Both the position numbers and the translations under genes were made by a program. The notes under the pieces were generated by a model. The model had not been told where the DNA came from, did not search any database, and was given only the letters and a program-made list of their open reading frames with translations. 64,000 nt of DNA, taken from positions 744,001 through 808,000 of the forward strand of contig JAJGBQ010000002.1 of assembly GCA_022457065.1 (NCBI GenBank), in the 5' to 3' direction. This DNA comes from Curvularia sp. ZM96. Lineage: Eukaryota; Ascomycota; Dothideomycetes; Pleosporales; Pleosporaceae. Below, piece by piece: positions 20,328 to 31,146 of this stretch. Every line of letters starts with the position of its first letter. The stretch's first letter is position 1.

Positions 20328-22115
20328 TTACAGCTCTCGCTTGTAAAGCGGTGTCTCGCCCGTAAAGTTACCCGACTGACCCGAGAAGTTCTCGGTGCTG
20401 CTAAAGTCCTTGACGCGACCGAGCAGAATCTCTAGCATGCGGTAGCCGACGCCAGCCGTGTAGCCAGGCAGCTCGTGGCCAGCAAGACGGGCTGTGTAAA
20501 AGGTCAGGCCGCGCTCCTTGGTCCAGTAGCCCTGGTATCCGGCGCCGGCGAGAGAACCGCTGTTGTACTCCGGGTGGTAGGGCACGTAGAGGTTCTTGGA
20601 GGGGTACTGCGAGAGACCCTGAGCGCCGTGCCAGGTCATGTTTTGGATGGCGAAAAGGGTGCCGTTGGTGCTGAGAAGCATATCGAGGTCTCCAGAACCG
20701 ATGATGGCGTTGTTGGTCTTTTCTATCACATTCTGAAGAACTCCATTGTTTGCTGGACCCACCGAGGTATCGGAGCCATGATCCGTACCGTTTCCAAAGA
20801 CGTTGACGTCTGTGCATTGCTGCCAGTTGCTGTTGGGGTTCGCGTGAAGAGCCAGCTTGACATCGGTTCGGTTAAAGTAGATTTGAGCGCCTGGTGGGCT
20901 GTAGTCGCCTGTGTTGACTATGCCGAGCTGGGAGTACCTGAACGGGCACATGTCGGTAATGTGGTAGATGTTGAAGCAAGGGTTCACCTCTAGAATCGCT
21001 CCGTAGAAATTGTCAAACTGATCGCAGCTGTAGTTGTTCGCATTTGACGGGGGAGGGAGAACGGGGAACGGTTCCTGGGGCGGAGGAAACGTGAAGTACT
21101 TGTCCATGTACTGGGTGTAACCGCATTGCTCGTTGTGCTTTCTGGACCTCTCCATATAGGTGTCATTCAGGAACATGAGCTTCTGCCAGTACTCAACATA
21201 TGGCTGCATCACAACCTGCTGCTGAATGGTCTCGTCGCCGATGATAGGGTCGTTGATAGAGATACCAGCAAGGTTCCAGTACTTCTTGTTCTTGGCATTG
21301 ATGAAGCTGTTGGCAATGTAAGGAACATACATTCCAGCGTAAGACTCTCCAGTGATGTAGGTCTTCCAGTTGTAGGTCTTGAAGGTGTCGACGAAGCTCT
21401 TGTAGAAGCCGCGGAACTCGTTGCCGAGCTCGACTTCGTTGGTGATGTTGGGTACACCCTCCGAGTAGCCAACGCCAACGGGCTGCTCAACCCAGAGGAC
21501 GTTGGTAAGGTTGTTCCAAGAGTATGGGTTCTGGGTTGGGGCGAGAGTGCCCTCCATCCACGTGAATGGACCATTCTCTGTGAGCAAACCACTGAGCGAA
21601 CTGCAACCAGGGCCACCGTTGAGCCTGCGTGTGTTAGAACGACATCTAGAGAGAAACGCATGTTTTGAATAGCTTACCAGATGACAATCTCCTCGGGCTT
21701 CTTGTCCAGGGTTGCTGGGAAGAACCAGAAGAAGAGCTTTCGTGTCTCATGTGGGTCGTCCGAGATGGGCAGCAAACCAGCATAGCTCTCGCCTACATCA
21801 AAGTCGACCTCTGGAATACCGGTGCCATTGACGGCAAAGGCTGAAACAGATTAGCATCTCTCCATGACATTTGAATACTCAGTACTCACGTTTGGTCTTC
21901 TCAGTGGAGAAAAAACTCTCCGCCCTCCTCCTGATTTCGGGATTCCGGAAGCCCCGGCCAGCAATGCGTCTCTCGACATCTGGGCCGGTCTTGACGACCC
22001 TGTTGATGTCGTCGATCCTCTTGACCTTGCTAAAGGCACCCAGCTTGTGAGGGGTGTTGGCAGCAAGTGCTGTGGAAGCGCACAAGAAAGACCCAAGAAC
22101 CGAAACCAGCTTCAT
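20328..22115 (-). CDS. Serine carboxypeptidase (peptidase family S10), secreted (561 aa)
   Basis: Exons 22115-21890, 21840-21678 and 21624-20328; introns of 47 and 53 nt; phases close to 562 codons including the stop. The start at 22115 gives a signal peptide (MKLVSVLGSFLCASTALA). S10 hallmarks in order: NGTGIPEVDFDVGESYAG near residue 80, NGGPGCSSL at about 132-140, WVEQPVGVGYSEG, the nucleophile Ser224 in ITGESYAGMYVPYIA, the acid in GSGDLDMLL, and the catalytic His513 in GHELPGY. The enzyme removes C-terminal residues from peptides at acid pH, in the vacuole or outside the cell. Many N-glycosylation sequons (for example NLTN, NFTG) and a Lys-Arg-rich propeptide region before residue 75 fit secretion. 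A stretch rich in Pro (FPPPQEPFPVLPPPS) lies near residue 310. Intact. Confidence 0.93.
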
Positions 22116-23617
22116 CTTGCAATTGACTGATGACCGAATGCTCTAGAGGTTGGTCCAACAATGGCGAGCCGACGGCGATATTTAAACACCTGCAACGAGC
22201 CATTTTCTCGGAATAGGCACCCTGGCGCTTGGCCAAGAAGAGCAGGAGGTATGCGGAAATTCAACGACGGGCGATAATAGTCTAGCAGATACGTAGTGGC
22301 CAGGATCTTAGCGGCCGTGCAGGCCGTGAAGGCTGTGTTGTGTGGTAATTGTTCGCATCATCGGGGACAATCACGCAGCATGACGCGGTCGGCAATGAAC
22401 TACAGGCATGTCGACCTTCCTGAAACGAATGGGTAGGACGGAAGGGCCGGTGATGATTGGCCGCTACCCGCGTACGCTAGGCGGTGATGGGACCGGGTTC
22501 CGCGGCCATGTGGAGCGGTGTGGCTTGGAAAGGAATGCTTGTGAATGCTTGGTCGAGCTTGGAGATTTGGCGTCCGACGTTGTGGCAGCCCGCAGTACTC
22601 TGTATTGCCGTTTGGAGTTACTTGTATGGCCGCCTGATAACGACACGCACATGTGGGAGGGTTTGCCACCAACAACACCACTGGGCGATTGATCAGGCTA
22701 GTCTCGGTCCCAGCGGCAGTGCCAAGCGTGTTCGGCCAATGTGATCGTATAGTCCAGACTGTAGCATGAAATAAGGCTGGAAATTCAAGCAAGCACGCAT
22801 AGTAGTGTGCGCACGCGCGTTCTTGAAGCATTCACTAAACTAAATTTACCCGAGATGAAGAACTCACGCACGCTATGGGACTGCGATTGTGTGTATTGCC
22901 GACATGGTTGGCTCAGGCGGACCTCCTGGTTTCCCTAGCTGCCCAGTTTTGCCACCATGATTGTGTATTGTACACCTATTGACCGCCTTTGACCGACTCT
23001 CAGTTTGTCCGGCATCGTCTACAGCCTGTTGTTCGAGTGGAGACAAGGATGTACGATATGCAGCAAAAGCCCGAGGCTTGGTTGATGAGTGTGGGCGTAG
23101 CATTCAACCAATGTAAAGGCACGTTGCGAATAATTGTTTCGTTGGGTCTTCCGCTGGCTTCCGTATACTCCGTACACACAAATGTAAACATGTTTCGTTT
23201 AAATACGAAGATCCGCAGAGACTGGCCGCATCGTCCGATGTGCAACAGGGTAAAAGGCCCGATCGCGGTAATTCCGATTAAAAGGCGGCGCCGATGGTGA
23301 CAAGCAATGTATGTCAAACCCAAATGAGCCACAGCACAAAGCACGGCAGCCAAATTCAGTACTGACTTCGAGATTTGGCGCCTATCACAGTGCAAGTAAG
23401 AAGGCGAGCTTCATCGTTCCTGGTACTGCGTAGGCCCGTGATGCGTGCGGCACCACCCACCGGCCGTTGTCCCTGCATGTAGTATGTACATAGTAAGTAA
23501 GCTGAACAGGGATCATGGTGCACCTTCTACTGTGCCCCACCATGACATTTTGCAAGGAGTCAGGCACGTCAGTTACCATCGATCTTTTATGCTGTACGGA
23601 GTACATATAGTTCATAT
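22116..23617. other. Long intergenic region, no gene recognised
   Basis: Upstream of the carboxypeptidase gene and downstream of the dCMP deaminase gene. Several chance frames of 60-140 codons occur on both strands, without motifs or plausible splicing. An atatttaaac box at about 22179-22188 lies some 65 bases upstream of the carboxypeptidase ATG and may be its TATA element. Confidence 0.45.
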
Positions 23618-24747
23618 CTAGCTTTGCGTATCTGGTTCGGAGGGCCTAACACTACCCAGGTCAATCAGACCACCAGCAGGTGGAGAGAATTGCCGCAGTT
23701 TCACACCGCTCTCCTCAAAGATCTTGGCCGTCTGGTCGTCGACCAAGTATCCCTGGTTATATACGACTTCAGTTATACCGACCTGGGTGATCTTGACGCT
23801 GCATGTCAGACAGGGACAGGTGTTGCAGTAGAGGATCGCGCTCCCGCCGATGCGGTCGCGACCCGCCTCGAGCAAGGCGTTCTCTTCAGCATGAAGGCAG
23901 AGACAGGTCGAGAGGCCTGAACCTCCTTTTGCAGCGTTGTTGCAGCGAGGACCTAGGACGGGTTAGTACAGAAAGCAAGACATTGGTCATGGGCAACGTA
24001 CATCCGCCCTCGTTGCAGTTGGTCATGCCACGCGGGGTACCGTTGTAGCCAGTGCTTATGACGCGCTTGTCCCTGACTATGCAGCAGCCCACTCTTCGCT
24101 TCATACAATTACTTCTCAATGCAGCCAGGTCGGCCAGCTGCATAAAGTACTGATCCCAACTCGGCCGCAGACGAGCCTCGTCAGTCAGGTCGAGCTTGCG
24201 AATGGCCGCACGCAGAGAGTCTATCGAGTCGGTCGAGTTGAGCAGGTGAAGCTGTGCGCGGTAGGTCATCCAGCTCAGACCCGTGTTTGGAGCAAACTGG
24301 TGGTCGTCGTTTTGTGCAACAAAGTCGAGGAGAGAAGGAGGAGCAACGCCGTTTGCCGTGCAGCGATCATGATAGCGCTGCCACTGCACTTTGGCAGGGG
24401 CATGGACACTGACGAGCAGGAAGAAGGGCCTCTTCAGCAACGCATCTACAACGGCAGCATCCCATATGTCGGTAAGGACCCATCGCTCCCTCCACCGCAG
24501 TGTGACAAATTCGAGCAGCGCATCGACGTCCCGGAAGGTATGTTGTGGCTCGGCAGTAGGCTGTGCTAGGGCTGGATGCTCATGGTGAGGCGCTTTGGAC
24601 GGGCTTGCTAGGCGTAGGCGGGTGAAGTTGTACTCGTCGATGAGGCAGGACGCGATCTCGGACTTGCCCGCGCAGATTCCTGCTGCCTGTCAGCAAGCGG
24701 CAGGTGTGTCTAGCGAGCATCTTGCCTCCACACACTCCGATAAGCAT
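23618..24747 (-). CDS. DCD1: Deoxycytidylate (dCMP) deaminase (344 aa)
   Basis: Exons 24747-24726, 24679-24002 and 23952-23618; phases close to 345 codons including the stop. The enzyme converts dCMP to dUMP, the main source of substrate for thymidylate synthase. The N-terminus (residues 1-14) is a nucleotide-kinase-like P-loop, GGICAGKS, an extension common in fungal dCMP deaminases. The catalytic domain holds the zinc site: HAE at 254-256 (CLHAEENALLEAG) and PCLTC at 280-284. Additional conserved motifs are GYNGTPRG and GCPRCNN. The first intron (24725-24680, 46 nt) starts with GC rather than GT, as GCAAGA, and ends CAG; only this boundary gives the GGICAGKS motif. The second intron (24001-23953) is ordinary. 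The gene is divergent from ATG7, with 375 bases between the two ATGs. Confidence 0.92.
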
Positions 24748-25122
24748 GGCGATGGACGTTGGCGAGGTGTTGCTCCCAGGGCGAGGATGAAGTACAACGT
24801 GTCGGTGAAGGGACCAGCAGCGCGTGGGCGGCTGCAGGAACGCGGGCTAGCGCTGCCCCGCCTCCCCGCCCGGCGGCCTGGCTCGAGATGGGAAGGCATG
24901 ACACGGCGGGGCGAAGCGTGCGCCTGCCTGGAGCCTCACCAGGACACAACACCATCATGCGCCCTTAACAGCCTCACGTGCCTCGCCGTCTGCCCTGCTC
25001 CTATGACCTGCGTGCTCCTCGCCTGCTCGACGCCATAGACACTGTGCGCTTCCCCTGTCTCTCCTCAACCGTCCCAGGCAACCATCCCCCAAACCGACCA
25101 GCCTACCCCACCATCACACACC
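24748..25122. promoter_or_regulatory. Shared divergent promoter of DCD1 and ATG7
   Basis: This 375-base GC- and CT-rich stretch separates two start codons facing away from each other. There is no obvious TATA box. It should contain both promoters and 5' leaders. Confidence 0.6.
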
Positions 25123-27424
25123 ATGGCGTCGCTCAAGTTCGCACCCTGGATGAGCGATGTCGATGTGCAGTTCTACGCTGCCCTTGCTCACATCAAGATC
25201 AACCATGACAAGCTCGACGACTCGGCGCGCAAAGTGCTGGGCTTGTACGAAGTGCGCCCGGCCGAGCACTCGTCGCGCTCGATGCGCATCCAGATCCATC
25301 CCAATGCGCTGACGTCGGATGAGTACGCTCTGCCAGCCCGATACACAAGCACACGCCTAACCGCGCTTCAGCACGCCCCCGACCTTTTGCCGCGCTGAAG
25401 GCATCATCAAAAACTGCAACACAATCGAAGACTACAAGAGCCTTGACCGCGCTGCCATACTCGAACGCTCCGCCCAAACGGTACGCTTTGCTGGTTCCAC
25501 GGTGCGACCCGACTATCCACTAACTATACCTAGATATGGGAAGCCATACACGACGGCTCCATCTACGAGTGCCCATCACTCCTCTCGTCTTTCACCGCCA
25601 TCATCTTTGCTAATCTCAAAAAGTACAAGTTCACGTACCACTTTGGCTTCCCAGCAATCCAGTCAGACCCACCCTGGAAACAGATAGGTGACGTCACAAA
25701 GCTGCAGCCCAGAGAGACGACGTATCTGGTCGATGCTGTGCAGACGTGGAGATACAGTTCCGACGTGCGCCAAAGAGGCTTCTTCCTGGCCAAGCGCATA
25801 CGCGGCGGTGGTGACTTGGAAGATAGACCAAAGACGCCCGTGACCCCCCTGGATGAGTTTGGCTATATTTGGGGAATCGGTAGACTGGAAGCTTATGAAA
25901 AGGGTTTCTTCGACAAGGTCGACAGTCAGGACCGCTTCATATGTTTCGCAGACCCCTCAACGTACGAAACGAACCCAGGATGGCCTCTTCGCAACCTCCT
26001 CATCCTCATGCGGCACCGATGGAACCTGCATGATGCCCAGATTCTGTGTTACCGTGACACGCATACACGGCGCGACCAGTCCAATTCTCTGATTCTGCAA
26101 CTGCGTTCTGACACAGACCCTGATGCCGCCCCTTCATCGCCCATGTTGGAGCGGAGGAATACAGGCCCACATGTCCCACCACTGCCCAAGGTCACAGGCT
26201 GGGAGCGCACGGAAAGTGGAAAGCTCACCTCCCGCACCGTCGACCTATCAGAATACATGGATGAGACCAAGTTGGCAGACCAGGCCGTGGACCTCAATCT
26301 CAAGCTGATCAAATGGCGCATCGCTCCTTCAATCGATTTGGATGTCATCAAAAATTGCAAATGCCTCCTGCTCGGAGCTGGCACGCTCGGCACTTATGTT
26401 TCGCGCACGCTGATGGGATGGGGCGTCAGAAAGATTACCTTCATCGACAATGCGACGGTCAGCTTTTCGAATCCTGTGCGGCAGCCACTATTCAACTTCA
26501 AAGATTGTTTGCAAGGCGGAGCCAAGAAGGCGGAAAGGGCTGCAGAGGCTCTGAAAGAGATATACCCTGGTGTGGATTCGACAGGCCATGTCATGCAGGT
26601 TCCTATGCTCGGCCACCCCATGACCGACAGCGCGACAACCAAGACGGAATTCGAAAAACTTCAAGAATTAATTGCCGAGCATGATGCCATATTCCTGCTC
26701 ATGGACACACGGGAGAGCAGGTGGCTGCCGACCGTCATGGGCAAGGCACAAGGCAAGATTGTGCTCAACGCGGCCCTGGGATTTGACACCTACGTCGTCA
26801 TGCGCCACGGTGTAAAGGTGACGCGGGAGGGTGACGTAGAGCTAGGGTGCTATTTTTGCAATGATGTTGTTGCACCAGCAGACGTAAGTCACGGGAAGCA
26901 TACGTGGATCAGCAGGACATCTGACTAACACCATGCAGTCCCTGAGCAACGCAACTCTTGACCAGCAGTGTACCGTCACTCGTCCAGGCGTAGCCCCACT
27001 CGCATCCAGCCTCATAGTCGAGCTTCTCGTATCCATCCTCCAACATCCCTCGCAAGCCCTCGCCCCACCTCCCTCTCACCAAACCAGTTCATCTACTGCA
27101 CCATCCCACCCCTCGCTGCCTCCACCTTTCCAACATCCACTCGGTACCATCCCCCACACGATCCGGGGCTACCTGTCCACTTTCTCAAATGTGCAAGTCG
27201 AAGGCAAACCGTTTGACTGCTGCTCCGCGTGCAGCAACAAGGTAATTGATGCATACAATGCTGATCCGTGGGGCTTCGTGCAAAGGGCGCTGAATGAGCG
27301 GGGTTGGGTCGAGGAAATGAGCGGCCTGAAGGAGGTGCAGCGACTGGCAGACGAGGCGGCTGCGGACGTGGATTGGGAAGAAGAGGATGAGGGAGGGCTG
27401 GATGAGGAGGGAGAAATGCTGTAG
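25123..27424 (+). CDS. ATG7: ATG7, E1-like activating enzyme of autophagy (714 aa)
   Basis: Exons 25123-25322, 25372-25480, 25534-26883 and 26939-27424; introns of 49, 53 and 55 nt; phases close to 715 codons including the stop. The N-terminal domain begins with LKFAPWMSDVDVQFYAAL. The C-terminal E1-like adenylation domain has the nucleotide-binding LLGAGTLGTYVSRTLMGWGV around residue 382, the Asp-containing FIDNATVSFSNPVRQ, and LMDTRESRWLP. The thioester-forming cysteine is Cys564 in LDQQCTVTRPG, which is split from CNDVVAPAD by the last intron. ATG7 activates Atg8 and Atg12 and passes them to Atg3 and Atg10 in the cytosol. The C-terminal tail is acidic (DVDWEEEDEGG), as in other fungal ATG7. 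Length is normal for the family. Confidence 0.96.
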
Positions 27425-28197
27425 TTTCTCTTTTGTCCTATTTTCTTTCCGTCTTGTTGATTATTCTTGTTGTCTAAAGATTTTTGCTTAATTCGCTTGG
27501 TGTAAGTCGTTCAAGTACGACACGGATGGAAATGTATTCAGCAATCTTGTAGAACGGACTTCATTCTAATGTATTATCTTTTTCAGCACATGTAAACTCA
27601 TGTGGTGTCTCATTCCAATACCTACTGTTTCTTTCTTGGACAATAGAGATACTTCAACTGTTAAATATGTATTTCTTTCATTTCCCTATTTCTACATGTT
27701 GTGTGTATACATGCCTGTGTACATGTACCTAAATGATTACTCATTCCCTTGCTCTCTGCCCACCTTGCGCCTTTGCTTTTTATCCCCTCTTCACACAAAC
27801 ACCCGCAGCGCTATGCATACACCAGACAGAATGCTGCGCTGCTTTCCCGGAACAAAGTCAAAATCACCTTTCCCTAGCCAAGAAGAGAGAGGAAAGAGAA
27901 AAGACCAAGGGAACCCGTCTTTCAATCAAGATAGGAAAACAACAACAATACATGCTACACGAGCATGTCGCCATCATCGGGATTGCCCCCACAAAAAAGC
28001 TCGAATCCCATGTCTATATATCCAATATCATAGACAACAAGCAAGACAACATGGATAGACCAGACATACCGCGAAATGGAGAAAGACGGAAACCGAAAAG
28101 AAAAGAGAAGCTTCGCTAAAACACATTACACGTACATGCCAACACACAACGTTAGATGTAACTCAGACGTGAAATCCAACCACTTTTTGTCTTTTGA
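27425..28197. other. Convergent 3' region of ATG7 and the NIPA-type gene
   Basis: AT- and pyrimidine-rich sequence between two genes that point at each other. Contains 3' untranslated regions; chance frames only. Confidence 0.5.
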
Positions 28198-30419
28198 TTA
28201 CCTGCCATAAGCTCCCTTTTCGAAATCTCGTTGGTACATCTCAGCGTCATCATCGTCATCATGAATGTTGCTTCTTAGACGGGGGCTTTGAGACTGGGTG
28301 CTGCGCGGGTAGCCTGCCTGTGGCATGTGTGGCTCGTAGGCGGGGCTCTCGGTGCGCGGTATCCAGTCGTCGTCGGTGTAGCGGGGCGGGGCATGACCGG
28401 CGTCGGGATGAATGCCAGCACCAGTACCAGAGACTAGCTCATCATCGTCGTCGTCGCTGGCGCGGCTGATAATGGGGAGGAGGTTGGCAGAGTCGCCTTT
28501 GACAAGGCCCAGGCGCTCCTCTTCTGTGGCTGTGGCCGCTTTTGTGTCTCGACTGGTCTTCCGGCTGTGGCGGCTGGTGGGGCGGTGTTTGCTGGCGGAG
28601 ATCGAGGACGAGGACTCGCCAGTTGAGTCTGCGCGGTTGCGTCCAAAGACATTCTGGAAAGAAAACTGGCGCCTGGCCGTTGGTCCTGCAGATCGAGGGG
28701 GAACCAGCGAGGGGGACTCGGCGCCGCTATGGCGAGATGGGGGCGAGGCGAACTGGATGTGCGAATCAATTGGTTTATACGAAGTGTCCTGCGTCATCAT
28801 GCTCTTCTTGTACGATGCACCGTCCGATTCATGGTCGGAAATGGCGTCGGCCTGCGGAATGGGTGGTAAGTTGTTCATGCTCATGCCAGGGGCAGGCGGT
28901 GCATGTCCACTCTCGCGACTACTAGTCGACTTGCCGCGCGAGCGTAATCGCTGGAAAAAGCCAGGGTGAAAGCTGTCATTATCATCGTCGGAATCGTCAG
29001 GCGGAAACTGCGACATTCCAAGAGGGGGGTGTACCGACTTAGTATGTACGATAGTGGTGCTGCGGGTTGGTGGCCGATTGGGATCGATGACAGTCTTCCG
29101 CCTGCGGATTCCATCAAATTCAACCTGTTCACCTTCGCCAATAGGCTGCATGTGCTCTTCTTGGATTCTGCGAGCCTCGGAAAGCTCCTTGTGAGATCGG
29201 GCCTTTGAAAATGTCCTGAGGATGGCGGCACCGCCACGAAGGGTATCGGCACGCGGCTCGTATTCTGGCTCCTCAACTTCGGCAACTGTCCGCACTTGGT
29301 CGAGATCGCCTTTGAAGACAGCCGAGTCTGGGACGTCCTTGGCTGACTTTGATAGTTGCAGTAACACGACTCCGGCGCAGATTTGAAGGAAACCCATAAT
29401 GACGGTCAAAATCTGGAGTGGTGTACCCTTGAAACCCTGAAACAAGACGGCCGAGGTGACAATAGTAGCAGATGTAAAGAAGACATAGTATGTCGGCGTA
29501 ACTAGCGCAGCGTTGAACAAATTCAAGGCTTTCTGGGCAAAGCTTAGCATTGGTCACGGGCCAAGGGGGTGGGTGACTTACGTTGAGATAGATAATCTCT
29601 GTCAAAAGGGTCGCTACTACAAACACAAGCAGCACATAGAGGAACCATTCCTTGAACTGGCCACCATATGTGCCAGAAGCCTGGGCTACTACGGCAGCGC
29701 CGAGACCTTGGGTTGCAACAACACTCAGACCTCCTATCAGACTGCAGATGGTGATGTAGACCATCATGGTTCGCTTTCCGTACTTGGGGCCAAGCCAGAG
29801 GGCGATTATGACACATGCAACAATGATGACGCCCGCATAGCTGAGGAAACCAGGCGTAAGGACCCATTTCTTCATGTCCTGGATGCGTGCGACAGACGAC
29901 TGCTCAGGAGCGTTGACGGCAATGACGACGGAGCCGATGATGCAGTTGAAGCAGCCTACTTTTCCAACAAAACTCAGGCGTTCTTTCAAGAAGATTTCCG
30001 AGAGAATGGCGCAGATGACGACCGACAGTGCGCCCATTGGGGTAACGAGAATGGCATCGGTGAAAGCATATGCGACCAGATTACTGCGCACAAGTTAGCG
30101 ATGCCGTCGTGACCAGTGTGGTGAGAAGCGCCGTGTACCATATTTCTCCAACAATCATGAGCGTCATACCAAGCCACCACCAGGCGTTCTTGAGGTAGCC
30201 GTACCCCTCGCCTGCTTCTTCATTGTACTTTTTGTTGGCCTGCAGCAGGCCATGCTTCTTGATGACGAAGGACGAGCCGATGAAGACTCCGGACGAAATG
30301 GCCAAAACCAGGCCAATGATTTTGTAAGAGGACGGACGGGTGGCTGTGTCGCCGCCGATGCCGCCAGAGCGGGCGTGGAGTTGGTGGGCGGCATGGAGGA
30401 GGTGCGCGGTCGAGTCCAT
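28198..30419 (-). CDS. NIPA-type magnesium transporter (DUF803), 705 aa
   Basis: Exons 30419-30139, 30083-29582 and 29532-28198; introns of 55 and 49 nt; phases close to 706 codons including the stop. The N-terminal 360 residues carry the NIPA/Mg_trans_NIPA multi-pass fold: GLVLAISSGVFIGSSFVIKK, WWWLGMTLMIVGEICNLVAYAF (joined across the first intron), DAILVTPMGALSVVICAIL, and later helices through TPTYYVFFTSATIVTSAVL. Members export or import Mg2+ at plasma or endosomal membranes. The second half is a long hydrophilic, probably disordered cytosolic tail with acidic runs (DDSDDDND, DDDDDEL), basic patches and many Ser, typical of the fungal members. The gene is divergent from COG4, with 727 bases between the ATGs. 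The substrate is inferred from the family only. Confidence 0.9.
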
Positions 30420-31146
30420 GGCGGGTGGTGTGGTTGCGCCGAGTCAACTGCTGGCGCACCGGATGTGTGTGAGGTGGGAGCGCAGTCTATCGCGGCAACA
30501 TGAAGGACGTAGGTTCTGGTGCAGGCCTGGCGGAAGTGTGCACGAGGCTGCACGTGGAGGGCGCTGGGGGTTGCGTGTGGCGGCCGACGTTTTGGGAAGT
30601 GTGTTTTGGCAGGGTCTGGCCAGAGGACAAAGGGAAGCCGCAGAGGCGGGGAGGGGAGGGAGGGAGCAATGGGCTATTGTTAGCACGAGGAAGGCGCAGT
30701 CGCCGTGGCAGGCGCGGGCGTCGTCCTCAGCTGCGGCTCGCTGGGTGCGTAATCGCAGGCGTGCAGCGAGCAGGCGGATGGTCTAGATGCGCGGGTGATT
30801 GGATGTGGCCTCGTGCGTGTATACGCCCGTTGGAGACTCAGCCGACCGTTTGGTGACAGTGCGGACGCCGCGCGGTTTGAGGTATGCAGGACGGGGGCCG
30901 CGGGCGAGTCTGGGAGCTGTGAGTGCGAAGAACAACGACCAGATGGTGGAAGCGATTGCACCGCCCGCATGTTTACCTCGAGTTTCACACTTGGGCCATC
31001 AACAAGGTATTATCCGCCCTGGCTGGGTTGGCCGGCGCAGGGGCAACCATGGGTGCGAGACGTCACCAGCCAAGCCATGCCTAAATGGTCGCTAGCCACC
31101 GCAGCACCAGGACAACACCTCGCCCAGCCATCCTCTGTGCCTGACC
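30420..31146. promoter_or_regulatory. Shared divergent promoter of the NIPA gene and COG4
   Basis: GC-rich intergenic region between two outward-facing start codons. No TATA box stands out. Overlapping open frames here are a by-product of GC richness. Confidence 0.55.

Noticed and set aside
20401..21668. Long open frames on the other frames and strand of the carboxypeptidase gene
   Set aside because: They overlap a clear S10 peptidase exon and are by-products of its codon bias.
22408..23300. Several 60-140-codon frames upstream of the carboxypeptidase gene
   Set aside because: Mutually overlapping on both strands, no motifs, no start context and no plausible introns.
30252..31095. Many overlapping frames between the NIPA-type gene and COG4
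   Set aside because: GC-rich divergent promoter; frames on both strands overlap and look like compositional artefacts.
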